Shown piece after piece: positions 54,780 to 63,857 of a stretch of 64,000 nucleotides of DNA (position 1 is the stretch's first letter; each line of letters begins with the position of its first letter). The notes under the pieces were generated by a model. That model saw only the letters and a program-made list of their open reading frames with translations, was not told the origin of the DNA and made no database searches. This DNA comes from Neobacillus endophyticus (GTDB lineage: Bacteria > Bacillota > Bacilli > Bacillales > Cytobacillaceae): the NCBI RefSeq assembly GCF_013248975.1, contig NZ_JABRWH010000001.1:5104001-5168000 (forward strand), written 5' to 3'. The translations under genes were made by a program, and so were the position numbers.

Positions 54780-55664
54780 TTAGTAACTCCACTGATTCAA
54801 GAAATTTTTGGCATGCTCTTTTCCTATTGTAAACAATTCCTGCTTTTGAATATCTGTTAAATGAAACTCAATAGGAAGAATCCCTTCAGTGGGAATAAAG
54901 ATGATATTTTTTGCATGTTTTTTGGAAATATACCTCGAGTCATGGGCATCTTTCATCGTTTCAAACAAAGCTGCAAATAATTGGATGCCATTTTTTATTG
55001 TATGTTTTTTATGCTCATATTCACTCGCACTCAGGGAAATCCCCAGGACAGGTCTGACTTTTCGTTCGTCCTCCCTATCAAATATCCACATAGGAAAGTT
55101 ACTTAAGACCCCTCCATCAACAATGATGTTAATACCGGTTATTGAACGCAATCTCACAGGCTCAAAAAAATATGGAATACTGCAGCTCATCCTAATTGCT
55201 TTTGCAATGGGAAATGAGTTTGAAGAAATTCCGTATTTTTCTAAATCGTCAGGCAGCACTATCATCGTTCCATTTGAAAGGTCAGAAGCAATAACCCGAA
55301 GAGTTTTAGGCGGTAAATCCGAGAATGTTCTCAGCCCCTTTGCTGCAAGTTTTTCTGTCATCCACTTTTCAAATTCCACGCCTCTATATAACCCCAGTTT
55401 CCAATAGACTGACAGCCATTTAAAAAAAGAAAATGGAATGAGTGATTTACGGGTATCAAGCATCAGATCCATATCCACTTCATCGATCAACTGGTATATT
55501 TCTTGACTTGTATAGCCAGCAGCAATAAACGCTGCTACAATCGAACCTGCGCTTGTTGCTGCCATTCTTACAAAGCGTAAACCTCTGCTTTCAATTTCCT
55601 CGTAAGCACCAATTAAAGCAAATCCTTTTATGCCTCCCCCAGATAATACACCGTCGATATTCAT
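54780..55664 (-). CDS. yqhO: Patatin-like phospholipase (YqhO)
   Basis: This 294-residue patatin-family serine acyl hydrolase has the oxyanion loop SGGGIKGFALIGA, the nucleophile elbow ATSAGS (GxSxG variant) and the catalytic Asp in IIVDGGVLSNFP. There is no signal peptide, so it acts in the cytoplasm or at the inner face of the membrane. The substrate is unknown. The start ATG 55664 (MNIDGVLSGGG) has GGGGAG upstream; an upstream in-frame ATG at 55691 adds nine unconserved residues. Confidence 0.9.
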   Translation of the reverse strand: MNIDGVLSGGGIKGFALIGAYEEIESRGLRFVRMAATSAGSIVAAFIAAGYTSQEIYQLIDEVDMDLMLDTRKSLIPFSFFKWLSVYWKLGLYRGVEFEKWMTEKLAAKGLRTFSDLPPKTLRVIASDLSNGTMIVLPDDLEKYGISSNSFPIAKAIRMSCSIPYFFEPVRLRSITGINIIVDGGVLSNFPMWIFDREDERKVRPVLGISLSASEYEHKKHTIKNGIQLFAALFETMKDAHDSRYISKKHAKNIIFIPTEGILPIEFHLTDIQKQELFTIGKEHAKNFLNQWSY

Positions 55665-55761
55665 GGCAGCCACTCCCCATGATGGTCTCATTGTTACATC
55701 TTTAAGCAGGAGCCGCCTAAAATAGTACTAAGGACAAGAAGAAAATTTCAGGTCTATGTAA

Positions 55762-55785
55762 AAAGAGCATCAATGGATGCTCTTT
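55762..55785 (-). terminator. Terminator after the C40 peptidase gene
   Basis: On the - strand AAAGAGCATC (55776-55785) and GATGCTCTTT (55762-55771) form a 10-bp stem with a 4-base loop, followed by TTACATAG; T residues are within the stem. Confidence 0.8.
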
Positions 55786-55794
55786 TTCAAGATC

Positions 55795-56253
55795 TTATAT
55801 TCGTTTTGCTCCAATATATCTTGGCTGCCAGTAACTGTTATTTGTATAAGTTATCATTACTCCCTGCGAAGTAGAAGCCATGATCATTTTACCTGCTCCA
55901 ATATACAATGCAACATGAGTAGGTTTGCTTGCTTTATTTGGTGCAAAAAACATTAAGTCGCCTGCTTGCAAAGAAGCTACACGATTACCCTGTGTATAGA
56001 ACATATCTGCTGCTGTACGAGGTAATATCTTTCCTGCCTCTCCATAAGAATATTTTACTAAGCCTGAACAATCAAATCCGCTTGGAGACATTCCGCCCCA
56101 ACGATATGGAACACCCAGATTTGCTTTGGCAACCGTTATTGCTTTTTCATGATAATTATAAGTAGCCGCTTCTGCTTTATCCCCCATAGTGGTAAACAAA
56201 GAAGTTAATAAAGTAGCAGTCATGGCAAGTGCCGTGATGTATTTCTTTAACAT
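55795..56253 (-). CDS. Secreted NlpC/P60 (C40) endopeptidase
   Basis: This 152-residue protein has a signal peptide (1-30, cleavage likely after AEAA) and a single NlpC/P60 domain. The catalytic Cys62 is in SPSGFDCSGLVKYSYGE, and His113 is in KPTHVALYIGAGK. Such enzymes cut gamma-D-Glu-DAP bonds in peptidoglycan. No LysM, SH3 or CwlO-type coiled-coil module is present, so wall targeting must rely on the domain itself. ATG 56253 follows AGGGGG. It lies beside yqhO, where mntR and lipM lie in B. subtilis, and is monocistronic. Confidence 0.9.
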   Translation of the reverse strand: MLKKYITALAMTATLLTSLFTTMGDKAEAATYNYHEKAITVAKANLGVPYRWGGMSPSGFDCSGLVKYSYGEAGKILPRTAADMFYTQGNRVASLQAGDLMFFAPNKASKPTHVALYIGAGKMIMASTSQGVMITYTNNSYWQPRYIGAKRI

Positions 56254-56435
56254 TTTGTTATTCCCCCTTTGGAGTGATTCGATACATTTACTATACTAGG
56301 AAAGAATAACAGGCACGTCACAGCCATATTACAATTATGTTACAAAATTCGACTTTGTTTTTAAATGAATTGATGATGTTATAGGTTTTATGAGGATTTT
56401 GTTTTCTTTTTAAGAATATTTTACGCAACATGAAA

Positions 56436-56458
56436 AGGTGTGGAATGATTCCACACCT
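56436..56458 (-). terminator. Terminator after nrdJ
   Basis: AGGTGTGGAAT (56436-56446) and ATTCCACACCT (56448-56458) are perfect complements around one base, and TTTTC follows on the - strand. Confidence 0.85.
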
Positions 56459-56468
56459 CAAATAAGAT

Positions 56469-59027
56469 TTAAAGACCGCATTTCAATTGTGCACCGCAGT
56501 TTGTGCATGTATTGCAGCCTCCAATTTCCTTCACTTTTCCTTTTCTGCAGACTGGGCATGTATTGCCCACTTCTGAACCAATTGTTACGTCTGTAGAACG
56601 AAGATCCGTAATGGTATCCACTAAAACAACATGCTGTTTAGGCTGTTCTGAAAAAATGGATAATTGTTCATCTGAATTTTCTTCAGCCTTTAGGGTTAAG
56701 ACTTGGGAATCACGAGAACCATCTACATAGACTGTTCCGCCTTTTGCACCGCCTCGGTATAGACGTTCATACACTTTCTCTACCTGTTCCACACTGTATC
56801 CTTTTGGTGCATTTACCGTTTTACTGATAGAGCTATCAATCCAACGCTGGATGACACACTGAACATCCGCATGGGCTTCAGGAGCAAGATCCATTGCTGT
56901 GACAAACCATTTAGGTAAATTTTCTTTGTCTGCATCTGGATTATGATCAAGGTACTCTTGGACGATATCTGCATTTACTTCGATAAACTTGCCAAGTCGG
57001 CCGCTTCGGAAGTATGAGAAGGAGAAATAAGGTTCCAGCCCTGTAGATACCCCAACCATCGTTCCTGTGGATCCCGTTGGAGCCACCGTTAATAGATGTG
57101 AATTTCTGATTCCATTCACTAAGATCGATTGGCGAATATCTTCAGGCATTTTCATCATATATCCCGTGTTGATAAATGCTTGCCTTAATCGATTGGTTTC
57201 TTCTTGTGTTTCCCCAGTCAGGAACGGGAAGCTCCCTTTTTCCTGCGCTAATTCGATTGATTCTCTATAGGCGGTTGTAGCGATGGTTTCAAACACTTTA
57301 TCCACCAGTTCATTTCCTTCTGGTGAACCATATTCAGTTTCACAATAGATGAGTAGGTCATGCAATCCCATTACACCTAAGCCGACGCGGCGTTCACCGA
57401 GTGCCTGCTTTTTGTTTTCTTCAAGGAAATATGGAGTAGCATTAATGACATTATCCTGCATACGGACACCCACAGCTACTGTTTGTTTTAATTTTTCAAA
57501 ATCAACTGTTTTTGTTTTCTTATCTGCCATCTCAGCAAGGTTAACAGCAGCAAGATTACAGACAGAAAATGGTGCGAGCGGCTGTTCACCACAAGGATTT
57601 GTTGCAACAACCTGTTGATCATATGCTTTTGCATTTGTCATGTCGTTGGCATTATCAATGAAGAAGATTCCAGGCTCTGCTGAGTATGTTGCACAAATAT
57701 TAATTAGGTTCCAAAGTTCTTTGGCTTTAATCTTTTTGTAAACACGTATTTTATGTCCAAGTTTTTCCCATTCACGGACATCTCCAACCTTATGCCACTC
57801 TTCATTGTATGTTTTCATTTCTTCTTGATCGTATTGTTCAACATATGGGAAGCGAAGCTCATACTCACCATCATTTTCAACAGCTTCCATAAATTCTTTT
57901 GTTAAACAGACAGAGATATTGGCTCCAGTTAGGAATTCAGAATTATGGACTGTATAAGTACCGCCCGTAGCCAGTTTCTCTTCAGCATCTGCAATTATTG
58001 ATTCGCTGAAGCCTCCATAACCAGGAATGTTTTTATAGTTTATAATACCTTGATACATTGCCGATTCTTGTAGCGTTAATGGTGTGAACTTCAGTTTATC
58101 CTTGGCGTGTTTTTTTATTGTTTCTTCATTTGTATTTTCAATCAAGAATCGAAGAATTCTTGGATTTTGCATTTTAGAAATAATGAATTCAATAATGTCC
58201 GGATGCCAGTCCGCAAGCATAATCATCTGTGCGCCTCTGCGGCTGCCACCCTGCTCTACAAGGTGTGTCAATTTCGCAATGTCATCGAGCCAGGAAACGG
58301 AGCCCGATGATTTTCCGTTTACTCCCCTTGCAAGGGTGTTTCTTGGTCTTAATGTTGAACCATTAGTTCCAACACCACCACCGCGGCTCATGATTTCCAT
58401 TACCTGCTTGCGATGATCTGAAATTCCTTCACGGGAATCAGCAACAAACGGCATAACATAACAGTTGAAATAGGTAACATCCGTGTTTGCTCCTGCACCG
58501 TAAAGCACACGACCTGCCGGAATAAAGTTTAAATTTACAAGCTCTTGATAAAACTTTTCCGTCCACTCAATTCGCTTCTCTTCTGTTTCCTCAACCTCAG
58601 CAAGTCCAGTGGCAACCCGCTTCGCAATTTGTTCATAAAAAAGCTCCAGCGGTTTCTCAATTATATCTAGCGATCTCCAAATTACTCCTGTTTCAGCCTC
58701 TTCTTGGGCATCCAATACTCCTCTGAATTCCTCTTCAACTAATACTTTCGCTTTTTTATTCTCCCAATCAATCTCCATAACGTAACCTAATCCACGCGCA
58801 GGGAATTTTGGGTCCTCTTTAATGGTTAGAACAACAAAGTCTCCGTTAGTTAGGGTAATTTTCTCAGTGTCTTTAAAGGTGTAACGGTCCAACATGACCA
58901 AGCGTGATACACCCTTGTGAGTAATTTTCATATCTGGGGTAACTGGGTGGACTTGGGGAAATAGGTGGATATCCTCATTCAACCTTTCAAAATCGACATT
59001 CATTTTTGACCTAAAAACAACAGACAA
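56469..59027 (-). CDS. nrdJ: Adenosylcobalamin-dependent (class II) ribonucleoside-diphosphate reductase
   Basis: This 852-residue enzyme makes deoxyribonucleotides without a metal-radical subunit. Class II features are the finger-loop NPCGEQPLAPFSVCN with the active-site Cys and Glu, SRGGGVGTNGSTLRPRNT, the APTGSTGTMVGVSTGLEP loop, and a Cys-rich C-terminal tail (CPVCRKGK then GCNTCTNCGAQLKCGL) of the NrdJ type. No nrdB-like gene is adjacent. The start is TTG 59027 (MSVVFRSKMNVDFERLN) with AAGGAG nine bases upstream; a TTG at 59045 overlaps that ribosome binding site. It is monocistronic with candidate NrdR boxes upstream. Confidence 0.95.
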   Translation of the reverse strand: MSVVFRSKMNVDFERLNEDIHLFPQVHPVTPDMKITHKGVSRLVMLDRYTFKDTEKITLTNGDFVVLTIKEDPKFPARGLGYVMEIDWENKKAKVLVEEEFRGVLDAQEEAETGVIWRSLDIIEKPLELFYEQIAKRVATGLAEVEETEEKRIEWTEKFYQELVNLNFIPAGRVLYGAGANTDVTYFNCYVMPFVADSREGISDHRKQVMEIMSRGGGVGTNGSTLRPRNTLARGVNGKSSGSVSWLDDIAKLTHLVEQGGSRRGAQMIMLADWHPDIIEFIISKMQNPRILRFLIENTNEETIKKHAKDKLKFTPLTLQESAMYQGIINYKNIPGYGGFSESIIADAEEKLATGGTYTVHNSEFLTGANISVCLTKEFMEAVENDGEYELRFPYVEQYDQEEMKTYNEEWHKVGDVREWEKLGHKIRVYKKIKAKELWNLINICATYSAEPGIFFIDNANDMTNAKAYDQQVVATNPCGEQPLAPFSVCNLAAVNLAEMADKKTKTVDFEKLKQTVAVGVRMQDNVINATPYFLEENKKQALGERRVGLGVMGLHDLLIYCETEYGSPEGNELVDKVFETIATTAYRESIELAQEKGSFPFLTGETQEETNRLRQAFINTGYMMKMPEDIRQSILVNGIRNSHLLTVAPTGSTGTMVGVSTGLEPYFSFSYFRSGRLGKFIEVNADIVQEYLDHNPDADKENLPKWFVTAMDLAPEAHADVQCVIQRWIDSSISKTVNAPKGYSVEQVEKVYERLYRGGAKGGTVYVDGSRDSQVLTLKAEENSDEQLSIFSEQPKQHVVLVDTITDLRSTDVTIGSEVGNTCPVCRKGKVKEIGGCNTCTNCGAQLKCGL

Positions 59028-59143
59028 TGAGAACAACTCCTTCAAAATATTTAATTGTCTAGCTTTTGCAATAATCTAGCAACAAAAGCAAAAATTCTAG
59101 TTGTCTTAATATCCATTAGGTTATCATATCAAAACTACTTTAA

Positions 59144-59188
59144 TCAACATATAGTACCGAAAATATTTTCGACACTACTACATGTTGT
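59144..59188 (-). promoter_or_regulatory. Two candidate NrdR boxes upstream of nrdJ
   Basis: Box 1 (59144-59157), read on the - strand, is GTACTATATGTTGA. Box 2 (59175-59188) is CTACTACATGTTGT on the + strand. Each matches the NrdR consensus ACACWATATWTTGT at about 10 of 14 positions. They are 31 bases apart, three helical turns, the usual arrangement. They lie 117-161 bases before nrdJ. Confidence 0.6.
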
Positions 59189-59241
59189 AGGTTAGGCAAA
59201 AAATTCTTTTTTTGTCAAACGCAAAAAAAACCATTTTCGAG

Positions 59242-59259
59242 AGAAAACGATCGTTTTCT
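59242..59259. promoter_or_regulatory. Perfect 18-bp palindrome between lipM and nrdJ
   Basis: AGAAAACGATCGTTTTCT is an exact 18-bp palindrome in the 351-base gap between the nrdJ start and the lipM stop. It is GATCG-centred, unlike cre or NrdR sites. It may be an operator or simply a hairpin; nothing else besides the NrdR-like boxes and the lipM terminator was recognised in this gap. Confidence 0.4.
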
Positions 59260-59350
59260 ACACTTTTTCGCCATAAAACAAGAAATTTCAACAAATTTTA
59301 CAACTTGCTTTTTAATAGAAAACAACTTCTAAGAAATCAGCACTTAATAG

Positions 59351-59374
59351 AAAAAGCGGCGTTTGCCGCTTTTT
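59351..59374 (-). terminator. Terminator after lipM
   Basis: AAAAAGCGGC (59351-59360) and GCCGCTTTTT (59365-59374) form a perfect 10-bp stem with a GTTT loop just after the lipM stop. T runs are present on both strands. Confidence 0.88.
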
Positions 59375-59378
59375 TCAC

Positions 59379-60215
59379 TTAGCGTTTAAAATTCCATTCA
59401 TCACTTTCATAGCGCTCTTTAGCCAGTTTTTCTACATACTGAAGCTCTTCTGCTGTTAATTGATATGGCTCCAAATCAACATTAAGTCCTTCCGCAAACC
59501 CTTTATAAAAAGCTTCTTTCGCTTCTTCTAGCGTAATTCTTCTCGAACTGATCTCGTTGATGGCAACTGCTTTATCTTTAAATACCCTCTTCATTCGTTC
59601 TTTCACACGATCATTGGGATATTTAAATAAACTAAACAACTTATCTTCATCTAAATCCAATAGGATAGAGCCATGCTGAAGGATTACTCCTTTTTGCCGG
59701 GTCTGGGCACTTCCTGCCACCTTTCTTCCTTCAACAACGAGTTCATACCAGCTTGGGGCATCAAAACATACAGCCGAGCGTGGGTTTTTTAAAGCCTCAC
59801 GTTCTGCAGCTGTTTTTGGTACGGCAAAATAAGCTTCTAACCCCAATAGCTGAAATCCTTTTAATAATCCTTCTGAAATCACACGATATGCCTCTGTTAC
59901 ACTTTTCGGCATTTCCGGATGATCTTCAGAAACAATCACACTATACGTAAGTTCATGTTCATGAAGGACTCCCCGTCCCCCAGTTGGCCTTCTGACAAAG
60001 CCTAGCTTATGTTCTCTAACAGCCTCCAGATCGATTTCCTTTTCTACTTTTTGAAAGTATCCTACCGAAAGGGTTGGCGGATTCCATCCATAGAAACGGA
60101 TAACTGGAGGGATTTTCCCAGTACTATGCCAATCCAGTAATGCTTCATCTAATGCCATGTTAAAAGACGGTGAACAATTTCCTGAATCAATAAAGCGCCA
60201 TACTTCCTTTTTCAT
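59379..60215 (-). CDS. lipM: Octanoyl-[acyl carrier protein]:protein N-octanoyltransferase LipM
   Basis: This BPL/LplA-fold enzyme (278 residues) moves octanoate from ACP to GcvH, the first step of lipoate assembly in Bacillus. Motifs are [33 protein letters not shown], the catalytic-Cys loop [14 protein letters not shown] and [21 protein letters not shown] (shown in part). The start ATG 60215 ([10 protein letters not shown]) has AGAGG upstream and gives exactly the B. subtilis length; in-frame sequence upstream is not conserved. Its products serve BkdB and the glycine cleavage system encoded nearby. Confidence 0.95.
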   Translation of the reverse strand: MKKEVWRFIDSGNCSPSFNMALDEALLDWHSTGKIPPVIRFYGWNPPTLSVGYFQKVEKEIDLEAVREHKLGFVRRPTGGRGVLHEHELTYSVIVSEDHPEMPKSVTEAYRVISEGLLKGFQLLGLEAYFAVPKTAAEREALKNPRSAVCFDAPSWYELVVEGRKVAGSAQTRQKGVILQHGSILLDLDEDKLFSLFKYPNDRVKERMKRVFKDKAVAINEISSRRITLEEAKEAFYKGFAEGLNVDLEPYQLTAEELQYVEKLAKERYESDEWNFKR

Positions 60216-60411
60216 TCTAAAACCTCTTTTTTTAAAAATTAACTCGTTATTAAGAGTAGCAAAATAAAGGGCAAATTCAAAATCAAATGTTTCTAGCATA
60301 ATAAAGGCAAAGCAAAACATAAAGAATTTTTACGTTTCATCTTTACTCTTTAAAGGATTGGCTTATATAATAAATATTAGTGCAGAAAAGCTTGAAAGGG
60401 GCCATCTTAAG

Positions 60412-60795
60412 GTGAATACAATTTATACTTTAATCATCATTATCGCAGTGTTCGGGATCTATTCCATTTTCACCTTCTTTTATCAAAAGAAAATTGTAAA
60501 AACTTTAACAGAAGAAGAATTCCGTTCAGGATACCGAAAGGCTCAGCTAATTGATGTTCGTGAACCAAACGAATTTGAAGCAGGCCATATTTTAGGAGCC
60601 CGCAATATTCCGATGTCGCAAATTAGAATGCGATCCAAGGAAATTCGCCCTGATATGCCGGTTTATCTTTATTGCCAAAGCGGAATGCGCAGTGCACGTG
60701 CCGCTCAATATTTGAATAGAAAAGGCTATAAAGACCTTGCACAGCTGCAAGGCGGGTTTAAAAAGTGGACAGGTAAAGTTAAAACGAAAAAATAA
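60412..60795 (+). CDS. yqhL: Membrane-anchored rhodanese-like protein YqhL
   Basis: This 127-residue protein has an N-terminal transmembrane helix (about 4-22) and a rhodanese domain (about 40-125) with the active-site Cys loop in VYLYCQSGMRSARAAQYL and the LIDVREPNEFEAGHI segment. In vitro-type activity is sulfur transfer from thiosulfate; the physiological role is unknown. The start is GTG 60412 with AAGGGG ten bases upstream, giving the B. subtilis YqhL length. Confidence 0.88.
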   Translation: MNTIYTLIIIIAVFGIYSIFTFFYQKKIVKTLTEEEFRSGYRKAQLIDVREPNEFEAGHILGARNIPMSQIRMRSKEIRPDMPVYLYCQSGMRSARAAQYLNRKGYKDLAQLQGGFKKWTGKVKTKK

Positions 60796-60810
60796 TGATG
60801 CAAAATTGAT

Positions 60811-60842
60811 AAAGGCTTCGGGACGCACCGAAGCCTTTTTGC
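60811..60842 (+). terminator. Terminator after yqhL
   Basis: AAAGGCTTCGG (60811-60821) and CCGAAGCCTTT (60828-60838) form a perfect 11-bp stem followed by TTGC. Confidence 0.88.
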
Positions 60843-60856
60843 ATAAATGAATTGTG

Positions 60857-60997
60857 ACGGATAAAGAAAACTCGACGTCAAGCAAGCCCGCTTGCGCGAA
60901 GACAAAGGCGTAGTTCGCCGAAATGCACAGGAGGCTAATGCTCCCGAAACATTCCTTAGTGCACTTATGCTTGATCGGAAAGGTATCTTCTTATCGG
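60857..60997. repeat. Second MITE-like intergenic element
   Basis: The ends are imperfect inverted repeats: the left begins CGGATAAAGAAAACTCGACG and continues TCAAGCA. The complement of the right end reads CCGATAAGAAGATACC and then CGATCAAGCA. The interior (CCCGCTTGCGCGAAGAC, GCGTAGTTCGCCGAAATGCA, GGAGGCTAATGCTCCCGAA) is GC-rich compared with its surroundings and has no coding pattern. It sits between the yqhL and gcvPB terminators, like an inserted non-autonomous element. Its family is different from the repeat at 52976. Confidence 0.6.
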
Positions 60998-61001
60998 CAA
61001 A

Positions 61002-61032
61002 AAAAGGGAAGGCTGCACTGTCCATCCCTTTT
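61002..61032 (-). terminator. Terminator after gcvPB
   Basis: On the - strand AAAAGGGA (61025-61032) pairs with TCCCTTTT (61002-61009), followed by TTTGCC with T residues continuing. It closes the gcvT-gcvPA-gcvPB operon. Confidence 0.75.
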
Positions 61033-61037
61033 AAACC

Positions 61038-62498
61038 TTAATCTTTTTGATATCTTAAAATCGGTTTTCTTGCCGCTGTTGTCTCATCCAAACGGCTTAC
61101 AACGGTTGTATGAGGAGCCTCCTGTACGATTTCAGGATTTTCTTCCGCTTCCTTAGCAATTTGAATCATCGTTTCAATGAACGAATCAAGTGTTTCTTTT
61201 GATTCTGTTTCTGTTGGTTCGATCATGATACATTCTTCTACATTAAGCGGGAAGTAAATAGTTGGCGGATGGAAACCGAAATCAAGCAGTCTCTTGGCAA
61301 TATCCAATGTCCTAACGCCTAATTTTTTCTGGCGTCTGCCGCTTAAAACAAATTCATGCTTACAATGCTTGTCAAATGGAAGATCATAATATTCCGCAAG
61401 CCTTCTCATCATATAGTTGGCATTTAACACGGCATTTTCAGTTACGGCCTTTAAGCCATCCGGTCCCATGGAGCGAATATAAGTATAGGCGCGAACATTA
61501 ATCCCAAAATTTCCGTAGAATGGCTTGACCCGTCCAATCGATTGCGGGCGATCATAATCAAGCACATACTCTTCATTGCGTTTAGAAACCAATGGTTTTG
61601 GCAGGAATGGAATCAGATCTGCTTTTACACCAACAGGTCCTGAACCTGGACCGCCTCCGCCATGGGGGCCAGTAAACGTCTTGTGCAAGTTTAAGTGAAC
61701 GACATCGAAGCCCATGTCCCCCGGCCGTGCCTTGGACAAAACCGCATTTAAATTGGCACCGTCATAATACACTTTTCCTCCGGCATTATGGACGATTTCG
61801 GCAATCTCGACAATATGTTCCTCGAATAAACCAAGTGTGTTAGGATTTGTCAGCATTAGTGCTGCTGTATCAGCTCCTGCTACTCTTCTTAAATCGTCAA
61901 GATCGACCAAACCATTCTCATTTGATTTTACCGTAACTGTTTCAAGGCCTGCTACCGTGGCTGAAGCAGGGTTTGTACCGTGGGCAGAATCCGGGATAAT
62001 GACTTTTGTGCGTTTAGTGTCGCCATTTGCTTCATGATAAGCGCGGATCAGCATTAATCCTGTCCACTCCCCATGGGCACCTGCAGCAGATTGAAGTGTC
62101 ACTTCATCCATACCGGTGATTTCCTTTAAATGCTGCTGAAGATCATACATTAGCTCCAGTGCCCCCTGTACAGAGCTCTCATCCTGGAGTGGATGCACAT
62201 GAGCAAAGCCATTAAAGCGGGCAACATTTTCGTTAATTTTCGGATTGTATTTCATTGTGCATGAACCGAGTGGATAGAATCCGGAATCCAATCCATGGTT
62301 TCTTTTCGAAAGAGCTGTATAATGACGCATAATATCGAGCTCAGAAACTTCCGGAAGCATAGGCTCCTCTTCCCGTATATAACCTTCTGGAAGAAGGCCG
62401 CTTATATCCAGTTCCGGAATATCTATTTCCGGAAGACTGTATCCGATTCGGCCAGGTGTGCTAAGTTCAAAAATGAGCTTCTGGTCTTGATTAAGCAT
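61038..62498 (-). CDS. gcvPB: Glycine dehydrogenase (decarboxylating) subunit 2
   Basis: This is the PLP-binding half of the split glycine cleavage P-protein, 486 residues. The Schiff-base Lys is in [20 protein letters not shown]; other conserved segments are [30 protein letters not shown] and [10 protein letters not shown]. It decarboxylates glycine and passes the methylamine group to lipoylated GcvH (not in this window). The ATG overlaps gcvPA by eight bases, so the two subunits are coupled. Confidence 0.97.
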   Translation of the reverse strand: MLNQDQKLIFELSTPGRIGYSLPEIDIPELDISGLLPEGYIREEEPMLPEVSELDIMRHYTALSKRNHGLDSGFYPLGSCTMKYNPKINENVARFNGFAHVHPLQDESSVQGALELMYDLQQHLKEITGMDEVTLQSAAGAHGEWTGLMLIRAYHEANGDTKRTKVIIPDSAHGTNPASATVAGLETVTVKSNENGLVDLDDLRRVAGADTAALMLTNPNTLGLFEEHIVEIAEIVHNAGGKVYYDGANLNAVLSKARPGDMGFDVVHLNLHKTFTGPHGGGGPGSGPVGVKADLIPFLPKPLVSKRNEEYVLDYDRPQSIGRVKPFYGNFGINVRAYTYIRSMGPDGLKAVTENAVLNANYMMRRLAEYYDLPFDKHCKHEFVLSGRRQKKLGVRTLDIAKRLLDFGFHPPTIYFPLNVEECIMIEPTETESKETLDSFIETMIQIAKEAEENPEIVQEAPHTTVVSRLDETTAARKPILRYQKD

Positions 62499-63837
62499 GC
62501 AAATCCCCCAATTCTTTCACTAATATATCAATTTCTTCCTTCGTTCTCTGCTCGGTAACAGCAATCAGCATATGATTTGCCAACTCAGGATAATCACGGC
62601 CCAAATCATAACCGCCAATAATTCCTTTTTGCATCAGGTTCTGATTCAGCTCTTTAACTGGTTTATTAAATTGAACAACAAATTCATTAAAGGAATAACC
62701 GTCAAAAACGATTGTAAATCCAGCCTCTTTAAATGCCATTTTTGCATAGTGGGCTTTTTGCAAATTGGCAGCTGCCATTTCTTTGACACCCTTTTTGCCA
62801 ATAGCAGTCATAGCAACAGAAGCAGCAAGAGCATTTAACGCCTGATTTGAACAAATATTGGATGTCGCTTTGTCCCTTCGAATATGCTGCTCACGAGCCT
62901 GAAGTGTCAAAACAAATCCGCGTCTCCCCTTGTCATCTGTTGTTTGGCCAACCAAACGTCCAGGAACCTTGCGCATTAGCTTATTGTTTACTGCAAAGTA
63001 CCCGCAATGAGGCCCGCCAAAAGCAGTTGGGATTCCAAAAGGCTGAGCATCACCAACAACAATATCAGCGGCAAATTTTTCAGGAGGGGTTAAAACACCA
63101 AGCGCCATTGGATTGCTGGAAACAACAAACATCGCTTTGCTGCCATGGATAATTTCTTCCAGCTCTTTTAACGGTTCAATACGACCGAAAAAGTTTGGAT
63201 ATTGAACGATGACAGCTGCAGTATCATCACCTGCCAATTTCTTCAATGCTTCAATATCAGTTATACCGTTAATCACTGGTGCTTCCACTACCTGTAAATA
63301 TTGGCCTTTAGCATAGGTTTTTAAAACTTCTCGATATTCCGGATGTACCGCATTTGAAACAATAATGGTTTTTCGTTTTGTATGGCCCGCGCTTAACATT
63401 GCTGCCTCAGCTAAAGAGGTACCGCCATCATACATGGAGGAGTTAGCCACATCCATTCCTGTTAATTCACAAATCATGGTTTGAAATTCAAAAATTGCCT
63501 GAAGCTCACCTTGAGATATTTCCGGCTGATATGGTGTATATGCAGTATAGAATTCCGACCTTGAGATGACATGATCAACAATTATTGGCATATAGTGGTC
63601 GTATACACCTGCACCGAGGAAGGAAACATTCTCTTTCAAGTCAGCGTTTCTTCTTGAGAGCTTATATAACTCTTTCATCAATGCCGTTTCAGACTTGGCA
63701 GCTTTAAGCTTTAATTCTCCTTTAAATCTCACTTTCTCTGGGATATCGCTGAATAGCTCATAGACGCTTGAAACACCTATCGTCTCAAGCATCACCTTCT
63801 TATCCTGTTCAGTCATTGGTAAATAGCGGTGTTTCAT
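62491..63837 (-). CDS. gcvPA: Glycine dehydrogenase (decarboxylating) subunit 1
   Basis: This is the N-terminal half of the split P-protein, 448 residues. It has the fold of PLP enzymes but not the Schiff-base Lys. Conserved segments are [56 protein letters not shown] and [14 protein letters not shown] 63837 is preceded by AAGGGAG. It follows gcvT by 20 bases. Confidence 0.97.
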   Translation of the reverse strand: MKHRYLPMTEQDKKVMLETIGVSSVYELFSDIPEKVRFKGELKLKAAKSETALMKELYKLSRRNADLKENVSFLGAGVYDHYMPIIVDHVISRSEFYTAYTPYQPEISQGELQAIFEFQTMICELTGMDVANSSMYDGGTSLAEAAMLSAGHTKRKTIIVSNAVHPEYREVLKTYAKGQYLQVVEAPVINGITDIEALKKLAGDDTAAVIVQYPNFFGRIEPLKELEEIIHGSKAMFVVSSNPMALGVLTPPEKFAADIVVGDAQPFGIPTAFGGPHCGYFAVNNKLMRKVPGRLVGQTTDDKGRRGFVLTLQAREQHIRRDKATSNICSNQALNALAASVAMTAIGKKGVKEMAAANLQKAHYAKMAFKEAGFTIVFDGYSFNEFVVQFNKPVKELNQNLMQKGIIGGYDLGRDYPELANHMLIAVTEQRTKEEIDILVKELGDLHA

Positions 63838-63857
63838 AAAACTGACTCCCTTCGAGT

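Noticed and set aside
59028..59378. Possible cobalamin riboswitch before nrdJ
   Set aside because: The B12-box core (GCCACTG-type) and the long paired aptamer are not present; the same is true upstream of mutA.
60726..61025. 99-codon - strand frame over the yqhL end and the second repeat
   Set aside because: It covers two terminators and the repeat-like element, and the translation is low-complexity without a start signal.
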